From Zeus faber (lineage: Eukaryota; Chordata; Actinopteri; Zeiformes; Zeidae), in the NCBI GenBank assembly GCA_960531495.1, contig OY482850.1, positions 7,338,587-7,402,586 of the forward strand: a stretch of DNA of 64,000 nucleotides, in the 5' to 3' direction. Under the pieces are notes generated by a model. That model searched no databases, was not told where the DNA came from, and was given only the letters and a program-made list of their open reading frames with translations. The position numbers and the translations under genes were made by a program. How positions within the stretch are numbered: position 1 is the first letter of the stretch; every line of letters starts with the position of its first letter. Shown piece by piece: positions 12,246 to 22,660 of the stretch.

Positions 12246-13080
12246 TTCCACCCTTTTAATCATTTAAACATAAACTATGTAAAATGTAAATACTTAATCA
12301 TGAAATGTAAAACCTAAATAGAATGCTGAAAATGAAACACAGGGAACAAAATATATTCATAAAGCACATCACAACAGAAAACGAACCAACAACCAACCTC
12401 AAAACTAAAAAAAGACAAAAAGGAACCTCAAACCAAACTAACAATAGGTAATGTAAATGTATATTAAGAATAAAGCAACAACAAAATGAAAAACAACAAA
12501 ACCACAACATCCGATGAAGACCAGAATGAAACAAACAACGAGCCTTCTAACACTGGCTTTGGATAGTAGGACTCCCCTTTTGCTGAACATTTTGTCCACA
12601 GGTTGGCAGGGATGTTAAGTGGGCAAGACAGTTCTGGTGGTTCAGTTGGTTCCATTGGGGTCAGTTGAGTTCAGTTGTGGTTATATGTGGGTTTTAGTTA
12701 ATAATCAGCGCTATTATCTTATGCCAAATGTGTGTAACTTGGAGTGGGTGGAACTCAGTGTTTTAATATCTTGCTGTGGCTATGTTGCTGTCTGCATGTG
12801 AACCATTAAATAGCGCTTGGATCAGGTTACTGGAGGAGCTGTATGTACTGAGGTCAACCCTCTCAGTCATTAAGACCCATCATTAGGTGGAGTGCCGGCA
12901 GGACACGTATGACGTCAGATCAGAAGAATGCAGGCCTCGATCAGTGCGCGCAAGATGGCTCCGAAGCAACAAGTAAACATGTAAGATAAAGAAATTAATG
13001 AAAGACACAAACTTATGAAATACTAGTAATTATGACAAAATAAAGATGCAAATATGGTACGTAAAACAACAATGTGTCAA
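12246..13080. other. Unassigned AT-rich spacer
   Basis: The first 350 bp are rich in A and C on the + strand. The remainder has no coding frame longer than about 75 codons and no recognisable repeat. I see nothing supportable here. Confidence 0.5.
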
Positions 13081-13159
13081 GTCAAACCTTATTTATAAAG
13101 AGCATTTCATACCAGGGCAACACAATGCACTTTACAAAAAAATACAATCAAAGAACATA

Positions 13160-14286
13160 CACTCACAAGCCACTTTATTAGGTACACCTGTTCAATTGCT
13201 TGTTAACACAAATAGCTAATCAGCCAATCACATTGCAGCAAGTCATTGCATTTAGGCATGTAGACATAGTATGACTGCTGAAGTTTAAACCGGGCATCAG
13301 AATGGGGAAGTGACTTTGAACGTGGCATGGTTGTTGGTGCCAGGCAGGCTGGTCTGAGTATTTCAGAAACTGCTGACCTACTGGGATTTTTACGCACAAC
13401 CATCTCTAGGGTTTACAGAGAATGGTCCGAAAAAGAGAAAATATCCAGTGAGCAAGGGTTGTGTGGATGAAAATGCCTTGTTGATGTCAGAGGAGAATGG
13501 GCAGACTGGTTCGAAACGATAGAAAGGCAACAGTAGCTCAAATAGCCACGCGTTACAACCAAGCATTGCAGAATACCATCTCTGAACGCACAACACGTTG
13601 AACCTTGAAGCAGATGGGCTACAGCAGCAGAAGACCACACCGGGTGCCACTCCTGTCAGCTAGGAACAGGAAACTGAGGCTACAATTCGCACAAGCTCAC
13701 CAAAAATGGACAATAGAAGATTGGAAAAACGTTGCCTGGTCTGATGAGTCTCGATTTCAGCTGCGACATTCAGATGGTAGGTTCAGAATTTGGCGTAAAC
13801 AACATGAAAGCATGGTGGTGGTGAAATGGTGTGGGGGATATTTTCTTGGCACACTTTGGGCCCCTTAGTACCAATTGAGCATCGTTTAAATGCCACAGCA
13901 TACCTGCGTATTGTTGCTGACCATGTCCATCCCTTTATGACCACAGTGTACCCATCTTCTGATGGCTACTTCCAGCAGGATAATGCACCATGTCACAAAG
14001 CTCAAATCATCTCAAACTGGTTTCTTGAACATGACAATAAGTTCACTGTACTCCAATGGCCTCAATCCAATAGAGCACCTTTGGGATGTGGTGGAATGGG
14101 AGATTGGCATCATGGATGTGCAGCCGACCATTCTGTAGCAACTGCGTGATGCTGTCATGTCAATGGACCAAAATCAGAGCAATGTTTCCTTGTTGAATCT
14201 ATGCCACGAAGAATTAAGGCCGTTCTGAAGGCAAAAGTGGTCCAACCCGGTATTAGCAAGGTTTACCTAATAAAGTGGCCGGTGAG
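13160..14286 (+). mobile_element. Tc1/mariner DNA transposon
   Basis: The 1.1-kb element is bounded by TA dinucleotides (13158-13159 and 14287-14288) and by inverted repeats: CACTCACAAGCCACTTTATT at the left, and AATAAAGTGGCCGGTGAG at the right. It carries a degenerate Tc1-type transposase in between. It lies inside another dispersed repeat. Confidence 0.85.
13300..14210 (+). pseudogene. Degenerate Tc1 transposase
   Basis: Fragments in several frames cover a whole Tc1 transposase. First comes a paired-type helix-turn-helix region (GMVVGARQAGLSISETA). Then come the first catalytic aspartate in WSDESRF (near 13740), the second in FQQDNAPCHKAQ (near 13975), and the expected third acidic site near 14080. 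The segment after ALQWPQSN has lost a base, so the third site is out of frame. At least two frameshifts are needed to join the parts, so it cannot make an active enzyme. Confidence 0.82.
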
Positions 14287-14574
14287 TATATGAAATGTCT
14301 GTGCAATCATAAGAACAGTCAGTGCAGAATAAGCAGATCTCACAGCATACAGAGCACACACACAAATCTCCCAACATAGAGAACACACACATACACACAG
14401 AAGTCAGTCATAGACTATAGTGAACAGCAAGGTTATTAACCTGATTTTAAAAGGGTTCAGACTGGGGGCCTCTCTCAGGTCTTCCGTCATGGTGTTCCAT
14501 TTACTTGGGCATAGATACAGAAAGCAACCTCCCCTGCTTTAGAGTTGTGTTGGAGAAATTCTCCTGCATGGTCG

Positions 14575-15125
14575 GTGAGTTTAATTTGCCCGCTACAGGA
14601 AAACAAAACTGAGAGTATTCAAGATATTTATTCTACAGAATAAAGAGAAAGATACGTTCATACTTCAAAGCAGTGTTCTGATTAGTCTACCCCTGTTACC
14701 GACGAAGAGGGCTTTATACCAAAGAGAGGTTGTGTGCCATTGGTCAGGTGTCATTTACAACACTGTGTCCCTTAATCATATCCCTGGGTGTTACCCAAAC
14801 AGTGATTTAACAGTCAAACTCTGGTCACAGATACAATCCTACTATGCCATAAAACAAACACACAATGGTCTTTTAAGCCACCCTGGGATTATCCTTATCT
14901 CCACACAAGGTAAAGTGAGGATGGAATGTGGTCTTGTTTTTCCAATACTACAATTGACATTTTATAGAACCAACAGTCTCTTCATATAAAATCTGAGAGA
15001 CTCATTAAAACCCAGAGACAATGAGTTTTAAAACTACAGTACGTAACATACAAAAGGCTATTTTCCTGTATAAAACAGTAAAACATCATTCAAATAGTTG
15101 ATCAAGTACATTTTTCTCTCATTCC
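14575..15125 (-). mobile_element. ERV LTR (family C relative), antisense
   Basis: On the minus strand it has a TATA-like TTTTATA followed by AATAGCCTTTTGTATG. Then come TTCTCTTTATTCTGTAGAAT and a closing TTTTCCTGTAG. The same ordered landmarks occur in the better-bounded LTR at 49429-50200. The U3 part (14716-15118) also matches 35298-35666. Confidence 0.6.
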
Positions 15126-15720
15126 CTCATTTTGTTCCTTCTGGAACAACACCTCAAGGAAAATGCAATAATGCTAAAATTTCATATAATTGAGGCAAAG
15201 GGATAAGAAAATTTCATATAAATTGAATACAATACAATTATACTGCAGAGAATTATACTTCAGAGAATTCTATCTTGTTGAAATCAACTGGGAAAACACA
15301 AAATTTAACGATATAAACTCATAACCAAATATCCCAGACAGAATTCAAGAATACCTCCACCTCAAATTGGCCAAATCTTGTTTCTCACATTTGACTAGAG
15401 AAAAGTAAAAGACCATTAAGGGTTTTCTACTCTATACTATGACAACGTACGTGGAAATAAACCCTGGGTCGTACACAGGGAAAATCCTGTGTGAAGCCAT
15501 TCTTTAATTCTAACTAGAAAACAAAAAAAAAAATCATGACATTGAAATAAATGAAATAAATGAAATGAAATAAACATGGAGAGATTCCACAAATACATAA
15601 TGCTATGCAGATTAAGCAATGGTCACTCAATAATTACAACAACAAAATTAATTGTGTGAACATAATACTAACACATCCTATAAGTAAAGGTAAATATAAT
15701 TAGACAAAGATCTTCACATT

Positions 15721-16142
15721 TCAACATCTCAATGTCTCAACATCTCCATCATCATCAAAAGGTGGTATTAAAACATCTAGTGGTATGGAGACAAACTGTC
15801 CCGCCATCATATTAGTAATCATCTTAGAATGATAGGTATTATACACACTAGACAGCATAAAACACATTATCACTACAGGTATCGATATTTTTATAAGCAT
15901 AGAAATCCATGGTCCCATTGCATTTCTTAAGCAAAGAAATAGTTATCTCTATCAAGAGGATTATATATTATTTTAGTCATATTGGTATAGGTTGGAAAAT
16001 TTGTAGCCCATGCTAAACATCTAGATTCTTCCCATAACGTTGATATAGGCGAGAAAAGGAATGGCGCTTGCATTGATTGAGGCATTTTAGTACATACATA
16101 ACATAAATGATCCTTACCATACTCTTCTTTAAGAAGGTTCAA
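15721..16142 (-). pseudogene. ERV envelope fragments (surface part and membrane anchor)
   Basis: Two minus-strand reading frames lie 8 bp apart. The right one (16142-15927, 71 codons) has CYVCTKMPQ and an aromatic-rich stretch of the kind seen in retroviral surface subunits. The left one (15918-15721, 65 codons) has a hydrophobic run ISIPVVIMCFML that could be a transmembrane anchor with a short acidic tail (DDDGD). Most of Env between them is missing, so this is an internally deleted fossil. The assignment rests on context (next to integrase and LTR) and hydrophobicity. It cannot produce a complete envelope protein. Confidence 0.5.
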
Positions 16143-16379
16143 ATGAATGATTCAAAAACCTCCACCACATATTTTATTGAAATTAATGTCTAGTGGAGTC
16201 AACATTTAACCATGGGTGGACTACATTATGATGAGTAGGATGATCACACAGACGTGACCAATCCTTTTCTCTTTGTGAAGACAGAGGTTAAGAGCACATA
16301 CTCCGTTGGGATCGTGGTCTCAGTTAACGTCCGATGATTCTCCGTTGGGATCGTGATCTCAGTTCACGTCCGGTGATTC

Positions 16380-17050
16380 TCCGTCGTTGTTGTATCTGGT
16401 CTGGAAGGTTGCAGAATTTTTTACCCAAGTTGGTCATTGTACCATCTTAACTGCTGCTGCGGTGGTGAGGAGGATCTAGAATGGTCCCAGGAATCTGGTG
16501 GAGTTCAAGATTTTCCTCCGGAAGTCGCGGATCATCACCAGTCACCTGGCCGTGTAGAGGTCATCCAAATGGGACGGGTAGGGCTTCTTTGACCTGGGCA
16601 CATGGACTTAAACACTTGGGTGAGAGACACACATTATGACAACATTGTTTGGTGTAGGTCAACGAATGCAAAATGGGGTACGTGGAATAATTCTATGATT
16701 TCCCAAACAGTTATGTTGATAGCTGACTACAGACTCAGTACAAAAATAAATGTATGCACGCACCGTAGTGTTACAACAGTAATATTATTACTACGTCTAA
16801 TATGTAGGAGATAATGTCCATAGAATCCCATCTACACAATCCATTAATAAATTAAAATCTAAAAATGATAAATAATAATAATCTGAAAAACTGGAAAATC
16901 TGATCACTACTGGTTTACGTGATGTAATTCATATGTGGCTTTTGTCGACAGAAGACAGACCTAACTGCGTTGGTCTCCCGGTCAGCACTTCATGGTGGGA
17001 CAGTCCTGTTACATCATGTGATCGTCCTCGCATTCCAGTCATCACTAATG
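16380..17050 (-). pseudogene. ERV integrase C-terminal fragment
   Basis: Minus-strand translation near 17030-16940 gives TGLSHHEVLTGRPTQLGL, the usual retroviral segment after the integrase core. Near 16540-16380 there is a DFRRK..NSTRFLGP..ILLTTAAAVK pattern, the SH3-like integrase C-terminal region. Stops and frameshifts separate the two. It is the upstream neighbour of the env fragments, as in a normal provirus. Confidence 0.6.
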
Positions 17051-17250
17051 GCAGGAATGAAACTCAGTGGAGCTTTCCTTTATTGGGATTAAAAACATGT
17101 CAATTATCAACAAATAATATTTTAACCGTGACAAAGCATCAACTTGATGAGTCCATCATCATGACAAATAATCTCTTGAACTTGAGGTTTCTGCATTGTT
17201 CTAAGTGCAATCATTTTATTTACTTAATTCTCTAACAATCCCTCCCTTTT

Positions 17251-17891
17251 GACAAATGGTATTTACCATATGTCAAACAAGCAAAACAATTAAAAAACTT
17301 GCAGGAGAGATACGACTCAATACATACAGTTCCAAGTGGCTCTGCCACTACAATAATTCAGTGCAGGATGCCTTTGAGTAGAGGAAAAACAAGTTTAGTG
17401 ACGAATCCTGTGTCCTCATCTATGGAGGACACAACCATCATTATGAGACAAGAGATTATGAGACGAGCAATATTAGGTACAGTGGCTTTTTTGGCTGTAT
17501 TGGCTCCTACATTTCCTACAGAGATGGAATCAAGTACATTAATGTAAACAACGCAAATAGGATTATCAAAATGGGGGGGGTTATGACATCAAAACATTAA
17601 ACAGATGTTCGGTATGTCTCATCAATCAGCTACACCACACCGTATCACACTTGCCTGTACATATTCATGCAACCAAAATAAAACAAAAAGCAGCTTACAA
17701 CGGATAGACACAAACACAACTTGTTGTACAAAGATAGACAAACACTGTTTTAAACAAAAAAATAGGTGACAGACAGACAAACCAAAACCCGCCTTTTTGT
17801 TGTACTCATGAGTTAAATCATCGTAGTTTAACTTTGTGGCAAAGCCACAACTGCTATCACTGTCAATCAATCATGTGAATCTCCATGAGAG
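17251..17891. other. Unassigned spacer left of the young provirus
   Basis: The + frame at 17299-17547 includes a hydrophobic run after an Arg-Arg pair (RRAILGTVAFLAVLAP) and is followed by a G8 tract at 17573-17580. These resemble pieces of a retroviral envelope and polypurine tract, but neither is convincing alone. The last four bases (17888-17891, AGAG) are the target duplication of the provirus. Confidence 0.3.
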
Positions 17892-18356
17892 TGAGGTGTC
17901 TGGAAGGGTTGAGGTGAATAGGTTACTGAGCTCCCAAAGCTGAGATATAGTGCGGTCATAATATTAACTATGTTAGTATTAGATTTATTGCCTCGATGTC
18001 ATACGAAGAACGAAAACAACAATGGGTCTATTGAGAGGTCCTATGGGAGAGGAATTTTGTTGATTCTTCCAGCTCGACCAGAGGAGGAAAGGTTTACATT
18101 TAGGACAGGATATAGGCTGAGCGGGCACCTATGGGTTGGAACCAGATGTGGTATGTTATCTTTGTACAGCTTTAAAAGCGAGTGCAGAGCGTCACTTGGG
18201 AGAGATTCCATCTGGCTCGGGTCTCTCCCAGGACATCCATGGCAAGTCTGGTTTGATGCTGATTTGTGTAATAAAATCATTATTTTATTCGAGTCAGTGT
18301 CAGCGGTCACTCCTTCATTCTTCAACACATCACACCCATCAAGAAACTAAACTACA
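17892..18356 (+). repeat. 5' LTR of young provirus
   Basis: It starts TGAGGTGTCTGG and ends AAACTACA, with AATAAAATC near 18268 as a likely polyadenylation signal. It matches the 3' LTR at every position except 18334 and 18343. Short reading frames in it (for example 18041-18328 on the minus strand) recur in the other LTR only because the sequences are the same. Confidence 0.95.
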
Positions 18357-18359
18357 AAG

Positions 18360-18379
18360 TGGCGTCACGAATCAGGATC
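18360..18379 (+). promoter_or_regulatory. Primer binding site (TGGCGTCACGAATCAGGATC)
   Basis: It lies three bases after the 5' LTR, where reverse transcription is primed by a host tRNA 3' end. Copy 3 has nearly the same site at 60442 and copy 2 a mutated one near 34890. I could not assign the tRNA with confidence. Confidence 0.8.
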
Positions 18380-21300
18380 TGTTGGGCCTCATCTGCCGAT
18401 GCTGCCTGCTCCAGCGAACTGCCGCTCTCAGGGTGAGTGACCTCTCACAAAATTGAGCTGTTATGTGGGCTAGGAGCAGTATGTTTTTGGCAGGGAGACT
18501 ACACTGAGATTATGCGGGGATGGAGATGATGTGTTGATGTGTGAAGTGAGTTTCCATCTAAATTGGGGTTAATTAAGATGTAAAAGACGTAAATAAGGGG
18601 AATAAGAGAATAATAAGTGAAGAAAAAGAGAATTAAGTTGAAATAGAGAATAGAGACGAGAGAAATAAAAGTTAAAGGTTAAAAGTTGAAATAGAGAATA
18701 GAGACGAGAGAAATAAAAGTTAAGAGTTGAAATAGAGAATAGAGAGGAGAGAAATAAAAGCTAAAAGTTAAAACTTGAAATAGAGAATAGGGACGAGAGA
18801 AATGAAAAATGAAGTTAAAAGTGAAAGTTAAAGGCTTAAAAGATGTTGAGAAAGTAGAAATAAAAAGTAATTGTAGAATGGCAGAACTAGTAGCCAAAAG
18901 TTATTTAAATAACCATGCAAGATAAACGAAGACAGGGCCCGTATCTCGTTAAACAGCAAGACATGTGTACATTAAATGCTGTGTGAAAGTTGGCCGAATG
19001 AAGATATAATATAGTCAAATCTAGGTAGGAAAAAACAAGAGGAAATAACCCTGGCCAGGGGAATTGACTCAAAATAAAATTATATGAATAAAGATGAAAA
19101 AGAAGAAAGTAAAGTGAAAAAAGAGATAAAAGTTAAAAGCCTAAAAGTAAGATGAAAAATATGAAAAGTGAAAAAGAGATAAAAGTTAAAAGCCTAAAGT
19201 AAGATGAAAAAGATAAAGTCAAATAAAAAGAGTTACAAGTTAAAGGCTAAAGATGAAAAATAAAGTTTGAGCTAAAGTAAGATGAAAAGGATAAAGTGAA
19301 ATAAAAACAGTTACAAGTTAAAGGCTCAAAAGATGAAAAAATAAAGTTTGTAAAGAAAAGTGAGGAAAAACAGGGCAGAACCTGCTCTGGAGAACTAGTG
19401 AACATGCATGATGAGAGAATCTGATTAAAAAGAATTTGTTAAAAGTGTGGCCAAAGTAAAATTTTAAAAGTCTGGCCAAAGTGAAAATTTTGATGAAATT
19501 AGAAAAGTATAAATGAGTCGACCTAAAACATAAAGCTAAGCGCTGTTAAAGTCTCTGGGGATTAGATGTTCTGCTGGTCAGACATACCTTTTTCTTTTTT
19601 TCTTTTTGTGTGTGTGAGTGTGAAGGTGCCACATGTGAAGAGCTTTGTGTAATGTTTTGTGTATGTGTATGTGATATAGAATATATGTGTTATTAAATAG
19701 GTATACATATGTGGTGAGCAGTTGAATAATACATAAAGAAAAACATTTCTTGCCCCTTTAGTGATAAACATATATGAGCCTGTATACGGACTTTGTAAAG
19801 TTGATAAACATATATGAGCCTTTCTTTAAGGACTTTTGATAAATATATATGAGCCTTTCTTTAAGGACTTTTGATAAATATATATGAGCCTTTTTCTCTA
19901 AGGACGTTTGATAAATATATATGAGCTTTTTTTTCCAAGGACGTTTGTGCATTTGATAAAGGATATGAACCTTTACAGGACTTTATATATTTGATAACAA
20001 ATTGAGCCTTCTGAAGGACTAGAGCCACAGTCTGCCTACACATACATGAACACATCCAGAAAAGAAAAGAAAATCTCCTGCTCTGAATTGGAAGGAGGAT
20101 TTGTGATTTGTTTGATTGGCGTGTGGGTTTTTTCTTTTTCTTTTTGTGCTTGGGGTGTGTGTGGCGGTGATTTCTGTGAATCCTGTCTGGTTAAAAGAGC
20201 AGATGGTCTTGTTGGGGTGAAGGGAGACTCTGGTTCTTGATGCAAGAAAAGAGGTTTTGTGTTTCGACTGCTGAGAGAAAACAGCTTTGATTTACGAGTG
20301 CGTGTAACTGCATTGAGCTGGGCTGTCCCTACGGGAGCCAAAACAGGATGTTCACTCGCTGACGACCAGTCCATACTGGAAGTCTTTGCTAAACATAAGA
20401 GGTGGAGCAAGGGGTGGTGCTTCACACAAGAGTGGAATTTAGTAAACTCCTCCTGACAAGAGGGGCTGGTGAGCCCCCTCTCTACTCTTTTCTCTCAGTA
20501 GTTAGAAGAAAGAATAAAAAGGATAAAATACAATTAAATAGATAAATAGAATAAAAATAATAAAATAAAATAAAAATAAATAGATAAATAGAATAAAAAT
20601 AACTAATTAAAGGTGATATCAGATTGACTAATATACTCTTTGGACTTTAAATGCATTGCATGATTAAAAGTAACCATTGCTTTATTTCAAGTGTGCGCAA
20701 AATAAAAAGCTGATAATGTATGTCACACTGAATTGTATCACAGTGTGTATAAGAATTTAGAGTGAGCCTAAGGCATTGAACTCTTCTGTTGTTCTTTTTC
20801 TTTTTTCTTTCTTCCTCTCTTTTACTATGCTGAGTGAAAGCTGGGGAAAGACAGAAAAGATGGAATGAGTCTGAACTGAATCATCCATAGGGCAGATGAC
20901 AAGACATCTGGCAGATCTTCACAGACACTGAGGCTTGCGGATGACAACGTTCTGGAATCCTGAATCCATCCAAATCAATTAAAGGCCAGTACGGTTTTAT
21001 CCACAAACTCTTTCAACAGACCTCACCTGCATTTACCTATATGCCTATAAATTTAGTTACAATAAATGTGTTTAGCTTGTTTTCACATATGGGTTTGTAG
21101 TAGTTCTTTTTCATACATTGCATTTGTAATTATTTAGTGAGAGACTTGGCAACAGACTGACCAATTAAGGCATTTGCCTAATTAATGGAGTATTATTGAT
21201 TAATTGATTGATCACATATGGAAAAGCTGATTTGATTTAAATACTGTTCGGTGAATATTGGTTTCATTATCTGGGTATGATTTATCTATGCTGTTTTGAG

Positions 21301-21526
21301 AATGAACACTGATGTAATTTTGATAATTGAACATAAATGAGGGTGATCAGATGCATCAGATGGTGAACAAGTGAATTGGCTTTCACAAGTGGGAAGCGAT
21401 TGGTCTCCTTTGGGGTTGGCAAATTCAGCTGTTGTTGGTTGAGTGTGATTACACGGTGCTTTATAAAGACATTTTTAAAATAATTCAATTTGATTTACAA
21501 TAAAAGAAAATAAGAGAGTCATTAGG
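18380..21526 (+). other. Long purine-rich retroviral leader with tandem repeats
   Basis: About 3.1 kb separate the primer site from the gag start, far longer than usual for simple retroviruses. On the coding strand it is dominated by A and G. Near-tandem units GAAATAGAGAATAGAGACGA repeat at 18635-18810, and AAGATGAAAA[A/G]GATAAAGT units repeat at 19080-19350. A stem-loop array follows at 19764-20025, and an (AATA)-rich tract at 20515-20610. No conserved reading frame is visible. Copies 2 and 3 keep recognisable versions, so the leader is a family trait. Confidence 0.8.
19764..20025 (+). repeat. Tandem array of ~39-bp stem-loop units in the leader
   Basis: About seven units follow the pattern GATAA, then ATATGAGCCTT, then a short loop, then AAGGAC and TTT. 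The CCTT and AAGG arms can pair. Variants such as CCTTCTGAAGG and CCTTTACAGG keep complementary arms while the loop changes. One unit (CCTGTATACGG) pairs only its outer CC/GG. Equivalent arrays lie at 33535-33735 (minus strand, copy 2) and 61628-61830 (copy 3). Confidence 0.8.
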
Positions 21527-22588
21527 ATGTCAAAAATGGATACTAAAATTACAAAAGTAATCACTCCTATTGATGTAGTGCAAAAGAACAATCCCCTTAT
21601 TAAAGATATTGCAAAAATATCAGGAAAATGGAGCAAGCGTTGGCCGGACATTGAACAACCATGGCCAGTTGAAGGAACTCTTAACCCGGATGTGATTAAA
21701 ACAATACAGGTGCTTGTGTCCACATATAAGGTAAATCAAAAGAAAGGCAAGAAAGGAAAGAGACGCACGGAGAAAAGACAAACAGAACTTGGCGTTCTGC
21801 AACTGTTTGCAAAGGAGGGACAGACATGGTTCGAAGCTGCAAAGGAAAAAAGAGAACAAAGTAGACAAGAAATAAAGAAAAATGAAAAGGAAACAGAAAA
21901 ATTGATGGAGAAGATTACCACGCCCTTCTCACATACAGCATCTTTACAGAAGCCCCCGCCTTATGAGAAGGAGGTGAAGTTCACTGATGTTTATCCCCAG
22001 CTCCCAGTGATTGCACAGGAGGGCAACTATCTCTTCAAAGGTGAGGATGAGCAAATAATAGAGATGGGCAAGGCTAAAACAACCATGAAGATGTACCCGA
22101 GCTCCAACAGTACAACGAAGAAGGAACAGGATCAGGAGACTCTCAGAAAAGTCAACCAAATACAGTTGGTGGATAATAAGAAGAAGAAAAAGAAACAAGC
22201 TGTGGTTATGCAGAGCCAGTCACAACTAAATCAATTACCACCACAACCACAGCAAGGACAGATTCAGGTACTACCACCTGTGGTCTTCACTGTCTCCTTT
22301 CCACAGCCAGTTTTTGACCAACCACAAACATGGAGAGGAAGAGGCCAAGGAAATTTAGGAAATGGAAGAGGAGGAAATTTCCAACAGTCTCAAGGAGCGT
22401 GTCATAATTGTGGACAACAAGGTCATTTTGTACGTGACTGCTACAGGTTCAGAGGAGGCTTCAGAGGAGGCTTCAGAGGAGGCTTCAGAGGAGGCTTCAG
22501 AGGAGGCTTCAGAGGAGGCTTCAGAGGACAACCACAGCCACCCAGGGGACCAGCGAACCCTTACAGGGGTCCGGAACCTGGTTTCTAG
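21527..22588 (+). CDS. gag: ERV gag, 353 residues, capsid-less
   Basis: This is the retroviral structural polyprotein, but short. Residues 1-130 are a basic, charged matrix-like region. PPPY at 143-146 is a late-domain motif of the kind that recruits ESCRT through NEDD4-type ligases in retroviruses. Residues 150-270 are linker with a poly-lysine run. C292, C295, H300 and C305 form one CCHC zinc knuckle of nucleocapsid. Residues 309-336 are an RGG/F array from a 12-bp tandem repeat. No capsid major homology region is visible, whereas a full Gag normally exceeds 450 residues, so capsid seems deleted. The frame ends with UAG (22586-22588), after which the same frame continues into protease. ATG 21527 is preferred because it opens the conserved block, and a second ATG follows three codons later. 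Confidence 0.85.
   Translation: MSKMDTKITKVITPIDVVQKNNPLIKDIAKISGKWSKRWPDIEQPWPVEGTLNPDVIKTIQVLVSTYKVNQKKGKKGKRRTEKRQTELGVLQLFAKEGQTWFEAAKEKREQSRQEIKKNEKETEKLMEKITTPFSHTASLQKPPPYEKEVKFTDVYPQLPVIAQEGNYLFKGEDEQIIEMGKAKTTMKMYPSSNSTTKKEQDQETLRKVNQIQLVDNKKKKKKQAVVMQSQSQLNQLPPQPQQGQIQVLPPVVFTVSFPQPVFDQPQTWRGRGQGNLGNGRGGNFQQSQGACHNCGQQGHFVRDCYRFRGGFRGGFRGGFRGGFRGGFRGGFRGQPQPPRGPANPYRGPEPGF
22448..22531 (+). repeat. 12-bp tandem repeat encoding RGGF
   Basis: TTCAGAGGAGGC is repeated perfectly six times, with a seventh altered copy, just after the zinc knuckle. It encodes Phe-Arg-Gly-Gly units, a classic RNA-binding composition. Copy 3 (about 62273-62313) has only about three units, so the array length varies between copies. 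Confidence 0.93.
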
Positions 22589-22660
22589 GGGTGCCCAGAA
22601 GACTCGAAAGGGAGGTGTCAGCTGGTAGTATCAGGGCCGGAGCAAGATCCAAAAATAGAG
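22586..22660 (+). promoter_or_regulatory. Candidate UAG readthrough site between gag and pro
   Basis: gag and protease are in the same frame, separated by one UAG followed by GGG UGC and with no other stop before the protease. Gammaretroviruses make Gag-Pol by suppressing a UAG in just this position, helped by a downstream pseudoknot. The G-rich segment GGGAGGTGTCAGCTGG follows here. Copy 3 keeps the UAG and the same downstream sequence (about 62855). Confidence 0.7.

Larger units (their letters stand above)
13082..14570. repeat. Teleost dispersed repeat interrupted by a Tc1 element
   Basis: The left piece (13082-13157) has the CTTATTTATAAAGAGCATTTC pattern followed by CACTTTACA, common at one end of a dispersed fish repeat. 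The right piece (14289-14570) has GATTTTAAAAGGGTTCAGA and GTGTTCCATTTACTTGGGC, which belong further along the same type of repeat. A separate part of it may be present at 35690-36100. The classification is from general familiarity and is tentative. Confidence 0.45.
14575..17250 (-). mobile_element. Old antisense ERV remnant (integrase end, env, 3' LTR)
   Basis: On the minus strand, reading from right to left, there is an integrase C-terminal region (about 17050-16380), env fragments (16142-15721) and an LTR (15125-14575). The order pol, env, LTR fits the 3' half of a provirus. The rest is deleted or too decayed to recognise. Around 16300-16380 on the + strand, the phrase TCTCCGTTGGGATCGTG appears twice, about 40 bp apart, as a local duplication. 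Confidence 0.65.

Noticed and set aside
17970-18350. 126-codon frame repeated at 27570-27950
   Set aside because: Both copies lie wholly inside the two LTRs. They are identical because the LTRs are.
18600-19360. CRISPR-like array of short repeats
   Set aside because: The units are contiguous and purine-rich with no unique spacers, in a vertebrate ERV leader.
20036-20425. 129-codon minus-strand frame in the ERV leader, with a counterpart at 33228-33509
   Set aside because: It runs antisense in the leader, has low-complexity composition and is shared only because the leaders are homologous. No domain was seen.
22362-22628. Frame with repeated [11 protein letters not shown]
   Set aside because: It is the alternative frame of the 12-bp RGGF array in gag.
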